Part shown: piece by piece, positions 46,429 to 57,989 of the stretch
Layout of the letters: each line of letters opens with the position of its first letter
How positions within the stretch are numbered: position 1 is the stretch's first letter
Assembly: GCA_900073065.1 (NCBI GenBank)
Contig: FJOG01000004.1
Span: 1,253,450 to 1,317,449 of the forward strand
Direction of reading: 5' to 3'
DNA length: 64,000 bases
DNA from: Phialocephala subalpina
Lineage: Eukaryota > Ascomycota > Leotiomycetes > Helotiales > Mollisiaceae
Position numbers and translations under genes: made by a program
Notes under the pieces: model-generated
The model's input: only the letters and a program-made list of their open reading frames with translations
What the model was told of the DNA's origin: nothing
Databases searched by the model: none

Positions 46429-48473
46429 CTACACCTTCTTGTCGGCAGTCTCCTCAACATGACCGACCTCGACACCTGGCACACCAATAACATCACCTCC
46501 TTCATGATGGATGGTCTTCTCGACAGCAACGACTTGTTTCTCGGTCAATTCTTCGTCCTCAAACACTGCAATGCATTAGTCCAATACTCAGAATCACTAG
46601 GGATGGTTAGGATACTTACAAAATGACAACTCTTCCAAGGTTCTGCCATAGGTTTCTGGGTAGAAAAAAAAGATCGTTAGAATCTCAAGGCATATCATGG
46701 CGATATACATGATCAAGTACTTCCATCCTGCTCCATCCATACTAAATTCCTAGTCAGCAAACATCCAATTTCCTTGACCAAGACACATACCCAATCGGAT
46801 TAATAAAATTAGTAAAAAACCCCGCCCCCCTCACAAAAAACTGCTCAACACTAATCCCCCTACTCCTCTGCGCATAAGGAAACAACTCCACCATATACGT
46901 ATACGCCAACGCATTATTCCCAATATTATACCACGGACTATAAAAATAGATGAAAAACAACACCGCAATCCCGGCTGCCCGATTCGGAGTCTTATGTTCG
47001 AGAGCTAGCATGGCGCGTTGCATAGCGACAGTCCAACCGATATAAACGAACAGCATCCCGAAGGCTCCAAGGAGGAACATTTTTCGGCGAGGAAAGCGGG
47101 GAGAGATGAGGGCGATGGCAGTTCCGTTGATGAATGACCAGGCGGTGTTTCCGAGGTTGAACATGGTTTTTGTGTACGCGTCTGTGTAGCCGATCATGAC
47201 GAGGATTTTGCCTAGGTAGAATCTGCTTCTATTAGAAAATCTGATTGTACTGAAGAAGAAGAGCACTTGCGATATAAGAGTGTTTCCACTCCATTGTGTA
47301 TACAGTCCCATAGCAGCAGCAATGAAAGTCCGTCTTCTCATCCCAGGTGTTCGAACCATATCCCACCAAGACAATTTCGCAGCTTCCATTTCAAGCTTGA
47401 TAGTCGTCTCAATCTGTGCCATTTCCGCCTTCACAAAAAGAGAATCTCTGTCTCCTTCTGCGTGGTATTTCGCCAGGATATCGAACGCCTCTTCTCGTCT
47501 ATCTTTGCTGATTAGGTATCTAGGACTTTCGGGCAAGAAGCTGATAGAATTAGATGGGCTTTTTGAAGTTTAACTTAGAAAGACTTACAATATGAAAGTG
47601 ATTTGGACTAGAGACGGAACGCATTGTAGTAAGGATGGGATTCGCCAGCCCCAGTCATTGTGGATTTTTGCTGTTTTAACAACAATGCCAGAAGCTATTA
47701 AGGATCCGACGAACCATGATGCGTTGAACCTAAAAATGAGTGTCAGTCAAAGTCCGTGATCATGGAAATACAAGAAGCTTGGGAATTTGTATCCTGTTGC
47801 AGGACAGCAGGCACAAAAGCAAGACAGTTTCCTTACATCGAAGTCATGATAGGCCGTTCCTTCGGATATGACAGCTCACCCAGCATGGCACTACCTGACA
47901 CAATGCAGAAGACAATTCCAAACCCTAGTATCATACGGGCGATGATATACATGGCATCTTCAATGATGTTAGCAAAGCCCCCCTCACAGATCAGCGACAC
48001 TTACCATTTTGCGAGAATCCCTGTAGAACAGCACCAACACATTGAAATACAGAGCCGATAAAGATAGACCATCTTCGACCCCATTTCTGAGCAACCCAGG
48101 GGACGACAGGCACAGCTAGAATGGCTCCAAGATTGTAGGCTGCTGAGATCATGCCCAAGAGAGGACCGGCGACTGCCCATGTTATCTTTCCAGTGGCATC
48201 TGTTGTTTGTCTACCGAAGTCTGGATATTCCTGTTAGAGAGTGTCAGGAATAGCTCGCGGTGAAGACTTACACTTGTTCCAGGGATCGATAAGCTGCAGT
48301 CCATTGATCATTTGCGAGTCGAATCCAGAAGTGATCTCAATGCCCATGCAAGTAGGATAGAGCAGAAGGTACAGGAGCCTCAAATTCCTTTTCTTCCACC
48401 ATCTGACCTTATCTTCCTCGACAACACGAGACAAGATAGGATCAGTTTCGTGCCCAAGATTAATGAGCCCCAT
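46429..48473 (-). CDS. MFS sugar transporter
   Basis: Eight exons are 48473-48272, 48220-48005, 47957-47837, 47729-47589, 47540-47271, 47222-46791, 46741-46620 and 46565-46429, giving 546 residues. The sugar-porter signatures are present: GFDSQMINGLQ (helix 1), QKWGRRW loop, PESPRYL at mid-protein, NNALAYTYMVELFPYAQRSRG, and PETYGRTLEEL after the last helix. The layout resembles lactose/hexose permeases of filamentous fungi; the sugar is not predictable. The intron 47270-47223 has a GC donor (GCAAGT). Reading through it would be possible in frame, but splicing restores the family sequence LISFYLGKIL. The C-terminal tail is acidic and cytoplasmic. Confidence 0.9.
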
Positions 48474-48551
48474 GTTGAAAATCAAGTAGCGAGACAAAAT
48501 ATGGTTCCTCAAGCAAGTGTCCCAAGATAGATCACACAATAAAGGAGGATC

Positions 48552-49230
48552 TTAGAAGATGAGAACTAACACAATGCTGTCCCTATTTCGTGGAACTCCA
48601 TTCTGATATACAGGATCCATTATTGTCTTCGCCCGGGGTAGCTCGCATACTACCCCGCATTGCAGGGTAACAATCCTCGACATTCGACCCCGGATAAACA
48701 GAACATCTTGGCATGCATTCCCTGCAGTTGACAGAACCTGTCTTCTGGGTCCCATCGTGCGACTCCCCAGAAACAATTGGGCAGAAACAAACAGTGATCC
48801 CTGTATCCCCAAGATGCCTAATAGCCGCCAAGTCCGAGATGCTTTGGCGAGTCTGCTGACGGCTATTGCTAATGGCTCGAAAGTCCCAATTAGGACAGAA
48901 TTCGGACCAAGGAGGTAAGGAGAGAGGACTGGCAATTGAAGCAAGACGGGAAGGAAGAGAAATTCTGGAATGATAACCGTGGAATCAAACACCGGCCAGT
49001 TGCCGTGAGGGAGATGGTATCCCAATTCGTGCGAAAACTTGCAGAACAAGGAGGACAAAAAATCCCAGAAGATCAAGGCTTATTTGCCAAGGCGGAGATA
49101 GGGACCGAGGTTCCTGCATGGTAAGAAGAAGAGTGCACAGAAGAATCATACAAAACAGATATAGAGAATACCACCACTCAATAGCTCCACAACGGCTATA
49201 AAACCCCCGATTAGGTACGGAGGAGGACAT
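48552..49230 (-). CDS. Possible small membrane protein, structure unresolved
   Basis: Two open segments can be joined as 49230-48993 and 48928-48552 (65-nt intron, GTGTTT donor, TTGCCAG acceptor), giving 204 residues. The N-terminal part has two hydrophobic helices (YLFCMILLCTLLL, LLGFFVLLVLQVF). After about 48870 two frames compete. One stays hydrophobic; the other is Cys-rich (VNCRECMPRCSV, VEDCYP) and ends at 48583. I do not recognise either. It may be a real gene with another intron, or a decaying one. Confidence 0.35.
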
Positions 49231-49407
49231 CCCGAGGCGAGCCGCACGCCTCCTTGGCTAGAGAAAAAGCGTGCTCAAAAATGTGGCTTGTGAGGAAGTG
49301 CGTAAAGTTCAGAACAGCTTTTCAAGAGCTTACGGTTTTGAGGTATATCCCATACAACTCCATCTACAAGCACTACATTTCATTTCCACGCAGCCCCTGG
49401 TCGGACA

Positions 49408-51129
49408 TCAAAGTCCTAACCCATCATTCCTTCCCCAGAGCTTGACAGTTCGATCGTATCCACCGCTGACGATCCACTTCGCATCCCTGGACACATCCAC
49501 GCTATGCACATTCCCCGTATGGCCGCTCAAGCTCTGTACCAAACTCCAATCGTCCGCGGAAAAGATGTTGACATTCTTGTCGAATCCTCCAGAGACAAAG
49601 AATGTCCCAGCTTTCTTCGGTCTTCGAGCACCTTGTTCGTCGAGTTCTGGAATTATGCCTGTAGAAGGATCGTCCAAGCCTTTATACCATCGAAGATCCG
49701 AAACTACTGATCTGTGCGCACCGATTCCACCAACTGGTTGAACTTTGCGGACATCCCAGCACTTGACCCAACCATCACCTGAGCCAGAGAGCACTCGATA
49801 GCCGTCAGAACCCCAGTCGAGAGTATAGATAGGCTTGATGTGACCTTCGAGAATCATGACTGTTCGCCCTGTACGAAGATCCCAGATACGACCAATACTG
49901 TCCATCCCAGCGCTAGCAAGTAGAGAGCCATCGGTATTGAAAGCGACAGTGAAGACACCTCGAGAGTGACCTTCTTGGAGGAGAAGTTCCTGAGAGGTAT
50001 TGACATCCCAGAGTCGCCATGTTGTATCTTCAGATGCTGAGGCGAGGTATTGACCAGAGGGGTGAAATTCGACACGGCAGACGCGCTGGTTGTGGCCTTC
50101 GAGAGTGGAAATTGGCGTATCTTGGTTCAGAGACCATAGATGCAATTTTCCCTCTGCACCTCCTGAAGCAAGATTGACAGAATCTGGCGAGACCGTTGTG
50201 CCTGGTAATGTCGCATCTGGCATCCAAGAGATACCACCAACTCGATCTGTGTGACCTCGTAGAGTACGCGATTCGTCCAGACCTGGAACATTGAGTAGCT
50301 TTATTCCACCCCCCCAATTTCCGGCAGCAATGATCTCTCCATTCGGCGAAAACCGTGTTATGCTCACTGGCCGTTCTCCTGCCATCTGACTACCCTGAAG
50401 TTCAAAGCCCTGTAATCGTTCCTTGATCGCTTTCCTGAACTTGACGTGCGTCCGTAACGGAATCGTAGCTTCGACCTTCTGTACCCCAAGTCTCCTCTTT
50501 GCTCTCGGTAATGAGTATCTCGCGATTCGTTTCCTACAGTCCACCAATTCCTGTGAGCCTTTCGTGTAGAACTCTTCTTCTTGTTCGTTCTGCTCGTCTC
50601 CCACATCCCGCATCTCCTCGTCGACATCCTCGTCTTCTGCGGCTCGAATGTCTGCTGCTATCGCAAGGAGCTTCCGTAGTCTGTCTCTTCGCAGCGCCTT
50701 GTCTTCTCCAAACAACGTAATCGGTTGGCCAATCTCTCGCAGTCGTGCCCGTACTTTCTCGTCGTCCGTCGGTACCACTATCTGCGCCTCCCTCTTTCTC
50801 CTATCCATCTGCTCTTGAAAGGCTGAAGCACGCTCAGGTGCCAGACCCACGCCTGCAGAGGGCAAATCATAATCGCGGTCGAGAGCTGAACGCGGAGAAT
50901 AAGTATTCGCAAGGCTGAAGGAAGTCTTGGGATGAGGACTACTTACGGACGTTTGCCAGGTCAATGCCGACATCCTGAAGGATTTATCAGCTGCAGGGTC
51001 CCCACTTACGACAGCGACGACTCCTCTGGGAGAATATGAATATAGTTCGAGAGCTTGGGATTGGGGTTTGAGGGGTAGGCTTACCTCGGGTTCTGGCTCC
51101 TCCACGTAGGCTTGGCGTGAGGGATGCAT
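49408..51129 (-). CDS. PRP4: U4/U6 snRNP splicing factor Prp4 (WD40)
   Basis: A single open frame of 573 residues starts at the first ATG (51129); upstream codons have no ATG. Residues about 124-155 form the splicing-factor (SFM) helix-turn region (VRARLREIGQPITLFGED), unique to Prp4 and Prp18-type proteins. Seven WD40 repeats fill the C-terminal half, with blades ending in LHLWSL, WRLWDV, GRIWDL, VKCWDV and VKLWGR. Prp4 holds U4/U6 together with Prp3 in the tri-snRNP. GTAAG-like donors in the N-terminal part (for example at 51084) were rejected as introns because splicing there breaks the frame. Confidence 0.93.
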   Translation of the reverse strand: MHPSRQAYVEEPEPEVSLPLKPQSQALELYSYSPRGVVAVVSGDPAADKSFRMSALTWQTSVSSPHPKTSFSLANTYSPRSALDRDYDLPSAGVGLAPERASAFQEQMDRRKREAQIVVPTDDEKVRARLREIGQPITLFGEDKALRRDRLRKLLAIAADIRAAEDEDVDEEMRDVGDEQNEQEEEFYTKGSQELVDCRKRIARYSLPRAKRRLGVQKVEATIPLRTHVKFRKAIKERLQGFELQGSQMAGERPVSITRFSPNGEIIAAGNWGGGIKLLNVPGLDESRTLRGHTDRVGGISWMPDATLPGTTVSPDSVNLASGGAEGKLHLWSLNQDTPISTLEGHNQRVCRVEFHPSGQYLASASEDTTWRLWDVNTSQELLLQEGHSRGVFTVAFNTDGSLLASAGMDSIGRIWDLRTGRTVMILEGHIKPIYTLDWGSDGYRVLSGSGDGWVKCWDVRKVQPVGGIGAHRSVVSDLRWYKGLDDPSTGIIPELDEQGARRPKKAGTFFVSGGFDKNVNIFSADDWSLVQSLSGHTGNVHSVDVSRDAKWIVSGGYDRTVKLWGRNDGLGL

Positions 51130-51846
51130 GATGGCGGCTAGATTTTTAGGAGAGGGAATAGGAAAATCGGCATGAAAAGTGTGTAAGTCGGCGGTAGCTA
51201 TGGATCCCGTCGCAGCCTTTCGTGATGTTGTCAAAAGTCAAAATTCAGTTTAGGTTGATCAAGCGGCCGCTAGCTTGAGAACCCCATTTCAGCCAATCAG
51301 AGAGTTTTGGAGGTCAGATGAAATATTTACTCGAAGGATCATATTCAATGAGAGCTTGGTTCCTAAAGGGACAATGTTCCCTTCGAGACCAACTTCAAAA
51401 CATTGGATCATTAGCAGGTAGTAATTGAACTGCTGGAAGTCCTTACCACTATTCGAACCCGCTTGTGAAGCTTCAAAAAAATCCGGAGCTGGAGGACATT
51501 TGAGGACCATTCTGCCTGCATCAAGTACAAATATTTCCCATTTTCACTTCTACAGTATTGTTACATCACATCTTTTGAACGCCCGTTAAGTTTGATTTGT
51601 ACACAGAAATTAGGTGTTGAATTGAGATGACCTAAGCGCCTCTTCACCAGAAGCATTTCATCCATTCCAGTTCCCATTTTCCCACAACCTCTCGCCATGA
51701 CAAAGAAAAATGTCCATTTGTAGAAAACGCCTTTATACGTTTTCTCTCTCCGATTGAGATCCAATCCTCTATGATCCATCATGTAAAATGTTGTCGGATA
51801 GTCTCTGCTATTCTAGTAAGGCACCAAACATATCGTATTGATAGAT
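51130..51846. other. Intergenic region between Prp4 start and PMT2 stop
   Basis: No gene is recognised; it holds the Prp4 promoter and the PMT2 3' flank. Confidence 0.5.
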
Positions 51847-54310
51847 TTAGTCCGTTACTCTCCAGCTATCGAACCACTTCATGTAGTTGTAGTCTTTGTT
51901 TGGTCCAACCATTCCCCAGCAGATAGGCATGAAGTAGATATAGAGACCGATGGTTGTGGCATAGAGCACGCCATAGACGGCATACTGCAAAGCCTTCGCC
52001 TGGTTTCTTAGCATCCAGTCGGCGCAGAACCCGAAACCAAGGATAGCGAAGTAAAGGGCGGGGTAGTAGTGGTGGACATAGGTGACACGAGCCATGGCGA
52101 CGAATGGCAGGTAGTGAAGGAACCATCCAAGAACAGGGTACAATGCGGCGTAATGGATCTGGTCGATATCTTCTTGCTTCAACTCATCATAGCCTCGTTG
52201 CCATCTAACGAGATACCATGCAACAAGAAGTGCAATAACTCCGAGGGAGGCAGTGGAGCCCCAGTACACGAGGGGATTACCGAGGAGAAAGTACTTGACA
52301 ATAGAGTCATCCCAACCACACATGCGGAGACCAACATGGAGGAGAGGCCATTGCCAAAATTGGGAAGCGAGGTCGTCTTGCTTGTCCGGATCGGGGACCA
52401 GTGCGTTGTTCGAGGTCATCATGGCAACGTTCAGGTGGATGAAATCTTGCAAGAAAGGAGATTTGTAGGCTCCGGCATCAGCAGCAGGTACTATGAATTG
52501 TTAGCTTTAATATCAGAAAGAGAATAGCCAGTCTTACGCTTATCGTTCCAGTGAGCCTCGACATTCCAGTGTGTGTAGACATCCTTTGGGTTGTTGTTCT
52601 TGTCACATGTGACTTCAATCTGCTTGAAACCCCACTGTGGCAAGTTGACATTACCAGCGCGAAGATAGCAACCCAAAGCAGTGTGCTTAAGTCTAAATGC
52701 GGTTGTCAAGGTTCGGACCTTGGTTCTGTCGTTTGAAGACACATCTCTGACAATTTCCATGGTCCAATGATCCTTCTCGTCACCAACGGTGGTATTTCCG
52801 TAACATGAAACTTCTCTGTCGGACTTGGTGACTGGTGCAGCTACTTCGTGAGAGTGAAGGTTGCGGCCAGTCTGGGAGTGAATCAGACGCATAACATCTC
52901 CGTCGGCAACGAACTTGGGTGGTGCCTCTGGGTCATACTCGGGCTGGGCTCGGTTGGGATAGAACCACCATTCGTTGTTGGCATCCTTGTGGTGGTAGCA
53001 AGTGATCTGTTGCTGAGTAGAGCCTTCAGGATATGTCTGGACGTGCGAGTGAAGAAGACCACCGCCGTATCCCATATTCTTGATCGTCGCTCTTGATCCG
53101 TAGGCAATTTCGATAGGGCTGTCCTTTCCGACCTCGGTTCCTCTCAGGTTGGCCTGGAACAATGAGCTCATCTGAGCGTCGCCTGGTCCACTGTTCTCCA
53201 GAATCATGAAGTGAAGTGCAAATGACAGCATGTAGACGACCAATGGGATCATGATCAGACCAATTACTCGAGCAGCTACATGGGATGCGAGGTCAATCTA
53301 GGATTTTGTCAGCATAGTTTCCCAGGTGGGAAGTTTTGGGAGCTCATACAACTGGCATCTTCGTATCACCAAACTTGTTCCACAGATCCTCAATCGTGTA
53401 GATACCAACAAGAGCTGTGCAGAACAATCCAACCCATTTGACACTGCAAACACATCCAATGCTGACACCAGTCAAGAAAAGCCATGCCCACCATTCCACG
53501 CTGAAGCTCTGCTTTTGCAGTCTGTGGAATCTTGCCCAGCAGAGAACAGTTGTAAAGGTAAAGCATAACAGCATCGAGTCCAGAAGGATGAATCGACTGA
53601 TCGTAGTATAGGAGTTTTCGCAGAGGACCATGAGGGTAACGAACCAGACGGCAGCTCGCTTGAAGTTCAATTCGCGAGCAGTGTAGTAGGCCAAGGGAAT
53701 GGTGACAGCGCCGAAGAAGGCGTTAAATGCGCGCATGAAGGTGTAGTTTAGCTCATCCGGGTATTTCTCCCCTGACTTGAACTCAAATGAACCATTGTAG
53801 CCAGCCAAGTATCCGGACAATCCGACCAACATCTTTCCAAGTGGAGGGTGAACATCGAAGTAGAATTCTCGTTTGAGGTAGTGGGAGCCAAATTTACCAA
53901 AACTATTTTCAATCATCAGTAAGGGGAGCTCGTAAGGCTGAAATGGACAGATCGTACTGTGCCTCATCCCAAGTAACAATGGGCGACAAGCCTATCTTGT
54001 ATAATCGTGTGAAAAACGCCAAAGCCGTAAAGATGAGGGGAGCGATGATGAATTCCCATTCGTCAAGGAATTGCAGTAATGTCTGTTCCTGCTGTAAGAC
54101 CACATGTTAGCATCATGCTCTTGAACCCGCAACAAGTTCTATGGTCTTGGGATCCCGACAACGTACCTTCTTAACTTGTGTCTTCTTGTTATCAACCTCT
54201 GGTATTCTGTTCACGAGTCCTCCATTGGGCGCTGTCGAAGGAACATTGCGCCGGCGGGTGGCCTGAGTCTCTGAGTCCAGTCCTGACGCTGCTGCTTTTT
54301 CTGAAGCCAT
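51847..54310 (-). CDS. PMT2: Protein O-mannosyltransferase, PMT2 family
   Basis: Five exons are 54310-54167, 54091-53958, 53902-53350, 53297-52538 and 52490-51847, giving 744 residues, close to yeast Pmt2. The enzyme adds mannose from dolichyl-phosphate-mannose to Ser/Thr of secretory proteins in the ER membrane. The catalytic first luminal loop contains TWDEAHFGKFGSHYL and FDVHPPLGKML. Three MIR-type segments lie in the large central loop (for example GGGLLHSHVQTYPEG, GRNLHSHEV, CYLRAGN). Multiple hydrophobic helices flank it. The second exon begins at a CAGCAG tandem acceptor, so one Gln may be optional. A Ser/Thr-rich surface protein of the type it modifies is also encoded in this window. 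Confidence 0.94.
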
Positions 54311-55815
54311 ATTGAAGAATTGTCCAGTCCTAATTGTTCAGCAGGTATTGGATACTCTGCAGACAATAGAGTGCACGCTTGGCAGATGGTTCGAATCCGC
54401 GGGTGGGATGCGGATGATGGGAGTCAACGCGTTCAAAGTAAAGAGAAAGAGCGTGATGAAAAAAGGTGTTCTCAACGGAATTAAAAAAGTTACAAGTCGG
54501 ACATCTCTCCCCAGGCCGGTCAGCTTCGATGGGCAAGTTGACAGGAGTAGAATTCGTCGATGCTAGGTATTGAAGAAAGCAGACGAGAGTTCAAAGGGGT
54601 ACTTCGAATCCTTGCACGAGCTATTCGAAAGATTTGAGGCGATCTTATTTTTAGCTCAGAGAACAGATCTCCTCCCGACGAGGCTGTCAAGCGGATGAAA
54701 AGGGGCTCGTATATCAAGACTACCTATCATCCCTAAATTCCAACAAGTTTTGATCCAACGTTATCATTCTTGAAGCTTGAATTACTGTATATCCTTGTGT
54801 CATCGTCCTTCCCCAGATCGACAATCCCATCCCTCCTCACATCCCCCTCTTCCACGTGACACTCCTCATCAACTACCTACCTAGGTAGATCACGCATTCA
54901 CCTGAGGTATGCGTGTGAGGAGTATTATAGGTGGTTCCAAAAGGTCATATGAGGGAATTCGGATTGAAAAACTTCGTGCACGAGGCTTTCCTTATTCTAA
55001 TAAGGTATAAAATATACCTGCCCTTTTTTGGTATTTCGGAATATTTTTACAACCTCGAGTTGCAAAGGATTGCAAAGCAAGGCCAACATTACAGTATCCT
55101 GCTTTTCCGCATTTGTTCTATCTTAATTTCTTCGTCGCGTGTGCGCTTCCAAATAAGTGTAGAATTTATCACATAGCAAGTGTGAAGACGTTCGCAGAAG
55201 TTAACCTTTCCTAGTGAGGAGTCCAACTCAACCATCATACGCACCATACCACGAACCTGAGAAATGACGGCATCCTCATGAATTCATATATATATCGCAT
55301 GTCCCCCCTCCCTTAGATGTGCAACAAATCGAGCTTTTCCTTGTCATAGTGGGAATATCACTCACTTGTCAAAGGCGGGACGACGTTCTTAGGGTACCAA
55401 TTTTATATCATTGCGGTCGCATAGTTCGGATTTGGACTAAGTTCAACGCTCTGTTTTAAGGAGACTCCCACAATTCATCTCCCCTTCTCTACTCCTTCAT
55501 CCCTACATCTTTTCACGCATAACGAGCAACGACCGCACCCCGCAACGACGTGGTTGGCCAACACCTACCCCGAATTCAAAGCTTGCACAGCTCACAGAGA
55601 AGAAGCAGCGCATCATAGTACGATATGTGATATCCTCCGTCCTGGTAATTCAGCAGAAGAATGTCTGTCCTGCTAGGGTCACGCATTTGGACAATAGGAC
55701 TAGAGATGTTCAGTGCTTAGGACGAACATTCAGCACAAGCTTCTGTAGCCTTAAGCCATTCAGTCTTTGCTACCAGCTCAGTGCTGATGAACGATGATTG
55801 ATTGTTCGTGGCAGC
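54311..55815. other. 1.5-kb region upstream of PMT2
   Basis: No gene is supported. A GTTCGAATCC stretch near 54390 resembles a tRNA B box, but no cloverleaf can be drawn around it. Confidence 0.45.
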
Positions 55816-56811
55816 ATGGGTTCCAGTCTACATTTTACCATCCTCCTAGCACCTTCCATCTACAGTACAGACACCTTCCGATCGCGAAGCAGCTCGACAG
55901 GCCATAGCCCTCATTGAAAAAAGCGACAATGGTCGACGACCTATCACACGATGCGAAGAAGCATGCAAAACCTGGTTCAAGAAGTGTCGGGATGTCAGCT
56001 CCAGTATGCCTTGTCTGGGGAGATGCAGACTTACTGTTTCTCCATTCCCACCTCCAGCTCAACCTCATGTTGGTGGAGGTTATCATTACATGATGAAAAG
56101 AACAAAAAGATCCTTCAAGAGGAGTGTGTTTAAACCAAAGATTGTGTCCAGAAACCTCCGGAATGGTTTCCCAGTCGATGTGCAGTGACTGTCAACCGAG
56201 GAATTCTTGAGCTCCTCAGTTGTGGCGCAATTCAACAATCCCGAAGGACTGAAGAGGAAAGGAAAAGAAGATACGAAACGAGAAATGCTGACCTTAAGTA
56301 GGCGCAGTTTGAAGCTTTGGCAGGTACAAGGTCCTACTCGATCACGTCACTGCTCTTGCTGCAGCGATCGAGAGGGGAAGGGGCACTGGAGCGGCAGTGG
56401 AGATCCAGAATGCAAGCAGCATGGTGAGCATCAACGAGGATGCTCAAGAAATTTTTGTCTTCTGGGTACTAAGAATCCCGTATCACTAGTACTACACTAC
56501 TTCTGGCTGATGCGAACCTCAACATCTTTCATTGCAATTTCTAGCTCAGCTAGGTCGTGAAGAAGGCTTCCAAGTTACATACAAGTCCTAGCGGTGCTCA
56601 AATAAAGAGCCACATTAAAGTACTAGAGTCCCAGGGACATTCATCAGGATCCCAATTGACAGTATTACCTTCACAGCCAAAACCCGAAGTCGAGCAAACT
56701 CAGAAGCTTCTATCAAGTCCTGCTACTGGAAGCTATCCTCCAAGATCCCTCGCTACGTTCAAACTTTCACAAACGAATGTCCTGGAAGCCATGGGACATT
56801 TGAGGGGGTAA
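55816..56811 (+). pseudogene. Decaying gene with a five-Cys motif and a helical segment
   Basis: Coding-like pieces follow one another in different frames. 55862-56188 contains a C-x3-C-x6-C-x8-C-x3-C motif (TRCEEACKTWFKKC onward), then a Lys/Arg-rich run. 56221-56301 has a charged helix (RRTEEERKRRYETRNADL) ended by TAG. 56325-56489 reads YKVLLDHVTALAAAIERG and VEIQNASSMVSINEDAQE. 56557-56811 is Ser/Pro-rich. Between the second and third pieces, QFEALA-like sequence continues after the TAG, and a one-base shift is needed to go on. That fits a nonsense change plus a small deletion rather than an intron (26 nt is too short). No start is clear; an ATG at 55816 is out of frame. I do not recognise the family. 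Confidence 0.4.
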
Positions 56812-57009
56812 CTTGGAAATCATTGGCAAGGTGAGGTAAGTCCAAGTTCTTTCAAAGCTTTGAGCTTAAAAGAGAACGTAAAATGTAGAGCTTTTGGCGT
56901 TGCTCTTTCATAGTCTTCGTCATCCTTTTCCAATCGGCTATGTAATGCTTCATCCCTCCGTTCCTGATCTCAAGAAGTGACACAGTTACTTCTCCGACCG
57001 TCGATCAAG

Positions 57010-57734
57010 ATGTCAGACTACCACACCATCCCAGAAGGTGACGACACACTATCCTGGGGTCTCAACCATCCACTCCCAGCCGCAACTCCTTCAACCAAGC
57101 TGAAGTGTGCTCTCCTCGACGCCCTAAGCTCTCCATCCCTCGGAGAAATCACATATGCCTCCAGACCATATTTTACCAAGTCCGATGGTACATCCGTCAA
57201 GTCGAAGCTCTGCTACCATCGAACCTACAGCGGCTACGAACTCCAGACAATTCTCTCCACAATCAAGCTTCAAGGCTACCAATTCCTACCAATTCGCGTC
57301 AAGAGCCGCCTCCATCGTTGTCGAAATCGAGACTCAAAAAGATACTGGCGAGTCAGAAGATTCCCTTTAGCAAAGTTTTACATCCTCAAAACGCAAGTCA
57401 CCATTCTCGACTCCCACGGACAGATCTTGAAGCATACTTCTGCAAGGCATGGCGGGAACATCGTAGACCTTCAATTAAAATTCGATTCGAATGGATCGTA
57501 TCGAGACTCGCCCTCGACATCAGTGACACATTAGATTGGAAGGTTTTTACTGCTATGTTGAGAACCGCTGTTAAATTTTCTTTTGCGAACGTTGGACAGA
57601 CCTGGCCTCATGGGAAGAAGAAGGAGTTCATGTCGGCAGACGAGAATCCGCAGGAGGACTTAGGATATCTAGGCTGGGCGAAATGCATGGAGGAGAATAG
57701 GGACGATTGGTCGCCTTTCAAGCGTATGACTTAG
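57010..57734 (+). CDS. Hypothetical protein with one unresolved intron
   Basis: The frame from the ATG at 57010 is coding-like to about 57300 (KLKCALLDALSSPSLGEITY, YSGYELQTILSTI). A different frame is coding-like from about 57350 to the stop at 57734 (RTDLEAYFCKAWREHRRPS, IKIRFEWIVSRLALDI, LGYLGWAKCMEENRDDW). A splice from CGC before GTCAAG (57300) to an AG near 57358 joins them in phase 0, but other choices exist. No domain is recognised. It is transcribed toward the Abp2 gene. Confidence 0.55.
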
Positions 57735-57989
57735 GACACGACTGAGGACCGACGAGATTGGCTCATCTGCTGTGATATGGGGACGAATGTAAGCTATCGT
57801 CAGATACGATCTCAATGAAACGACCTGAAGTCAATTCAGCACCTCACCTCGTTAATATTCCGATGGCGGCAAGGACTTTGGCGTACTGAGCAGCCCGCAG
57901 CCCCTCTCGATGTGATATTACCTTCAAGTTCTATCACGGGCTAATGCTGTCGTTCAGAACGTTTGCTCGTACCTGGTATATTGATGCTA

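Noticed and set aside
51020..51090. Apparent intron in the PRP4 N-terminus (GTAAGC donor at 51084)
   Set aside because: Splicing to the nearby CCCAG shifts the frame to an early stop, whereas the unspliced frame is open.
54380..54410. GTTCGAATCC, resembling a tRNA B box
   Set aside because: No matching A box or acceptor and T stems can be paired around it.
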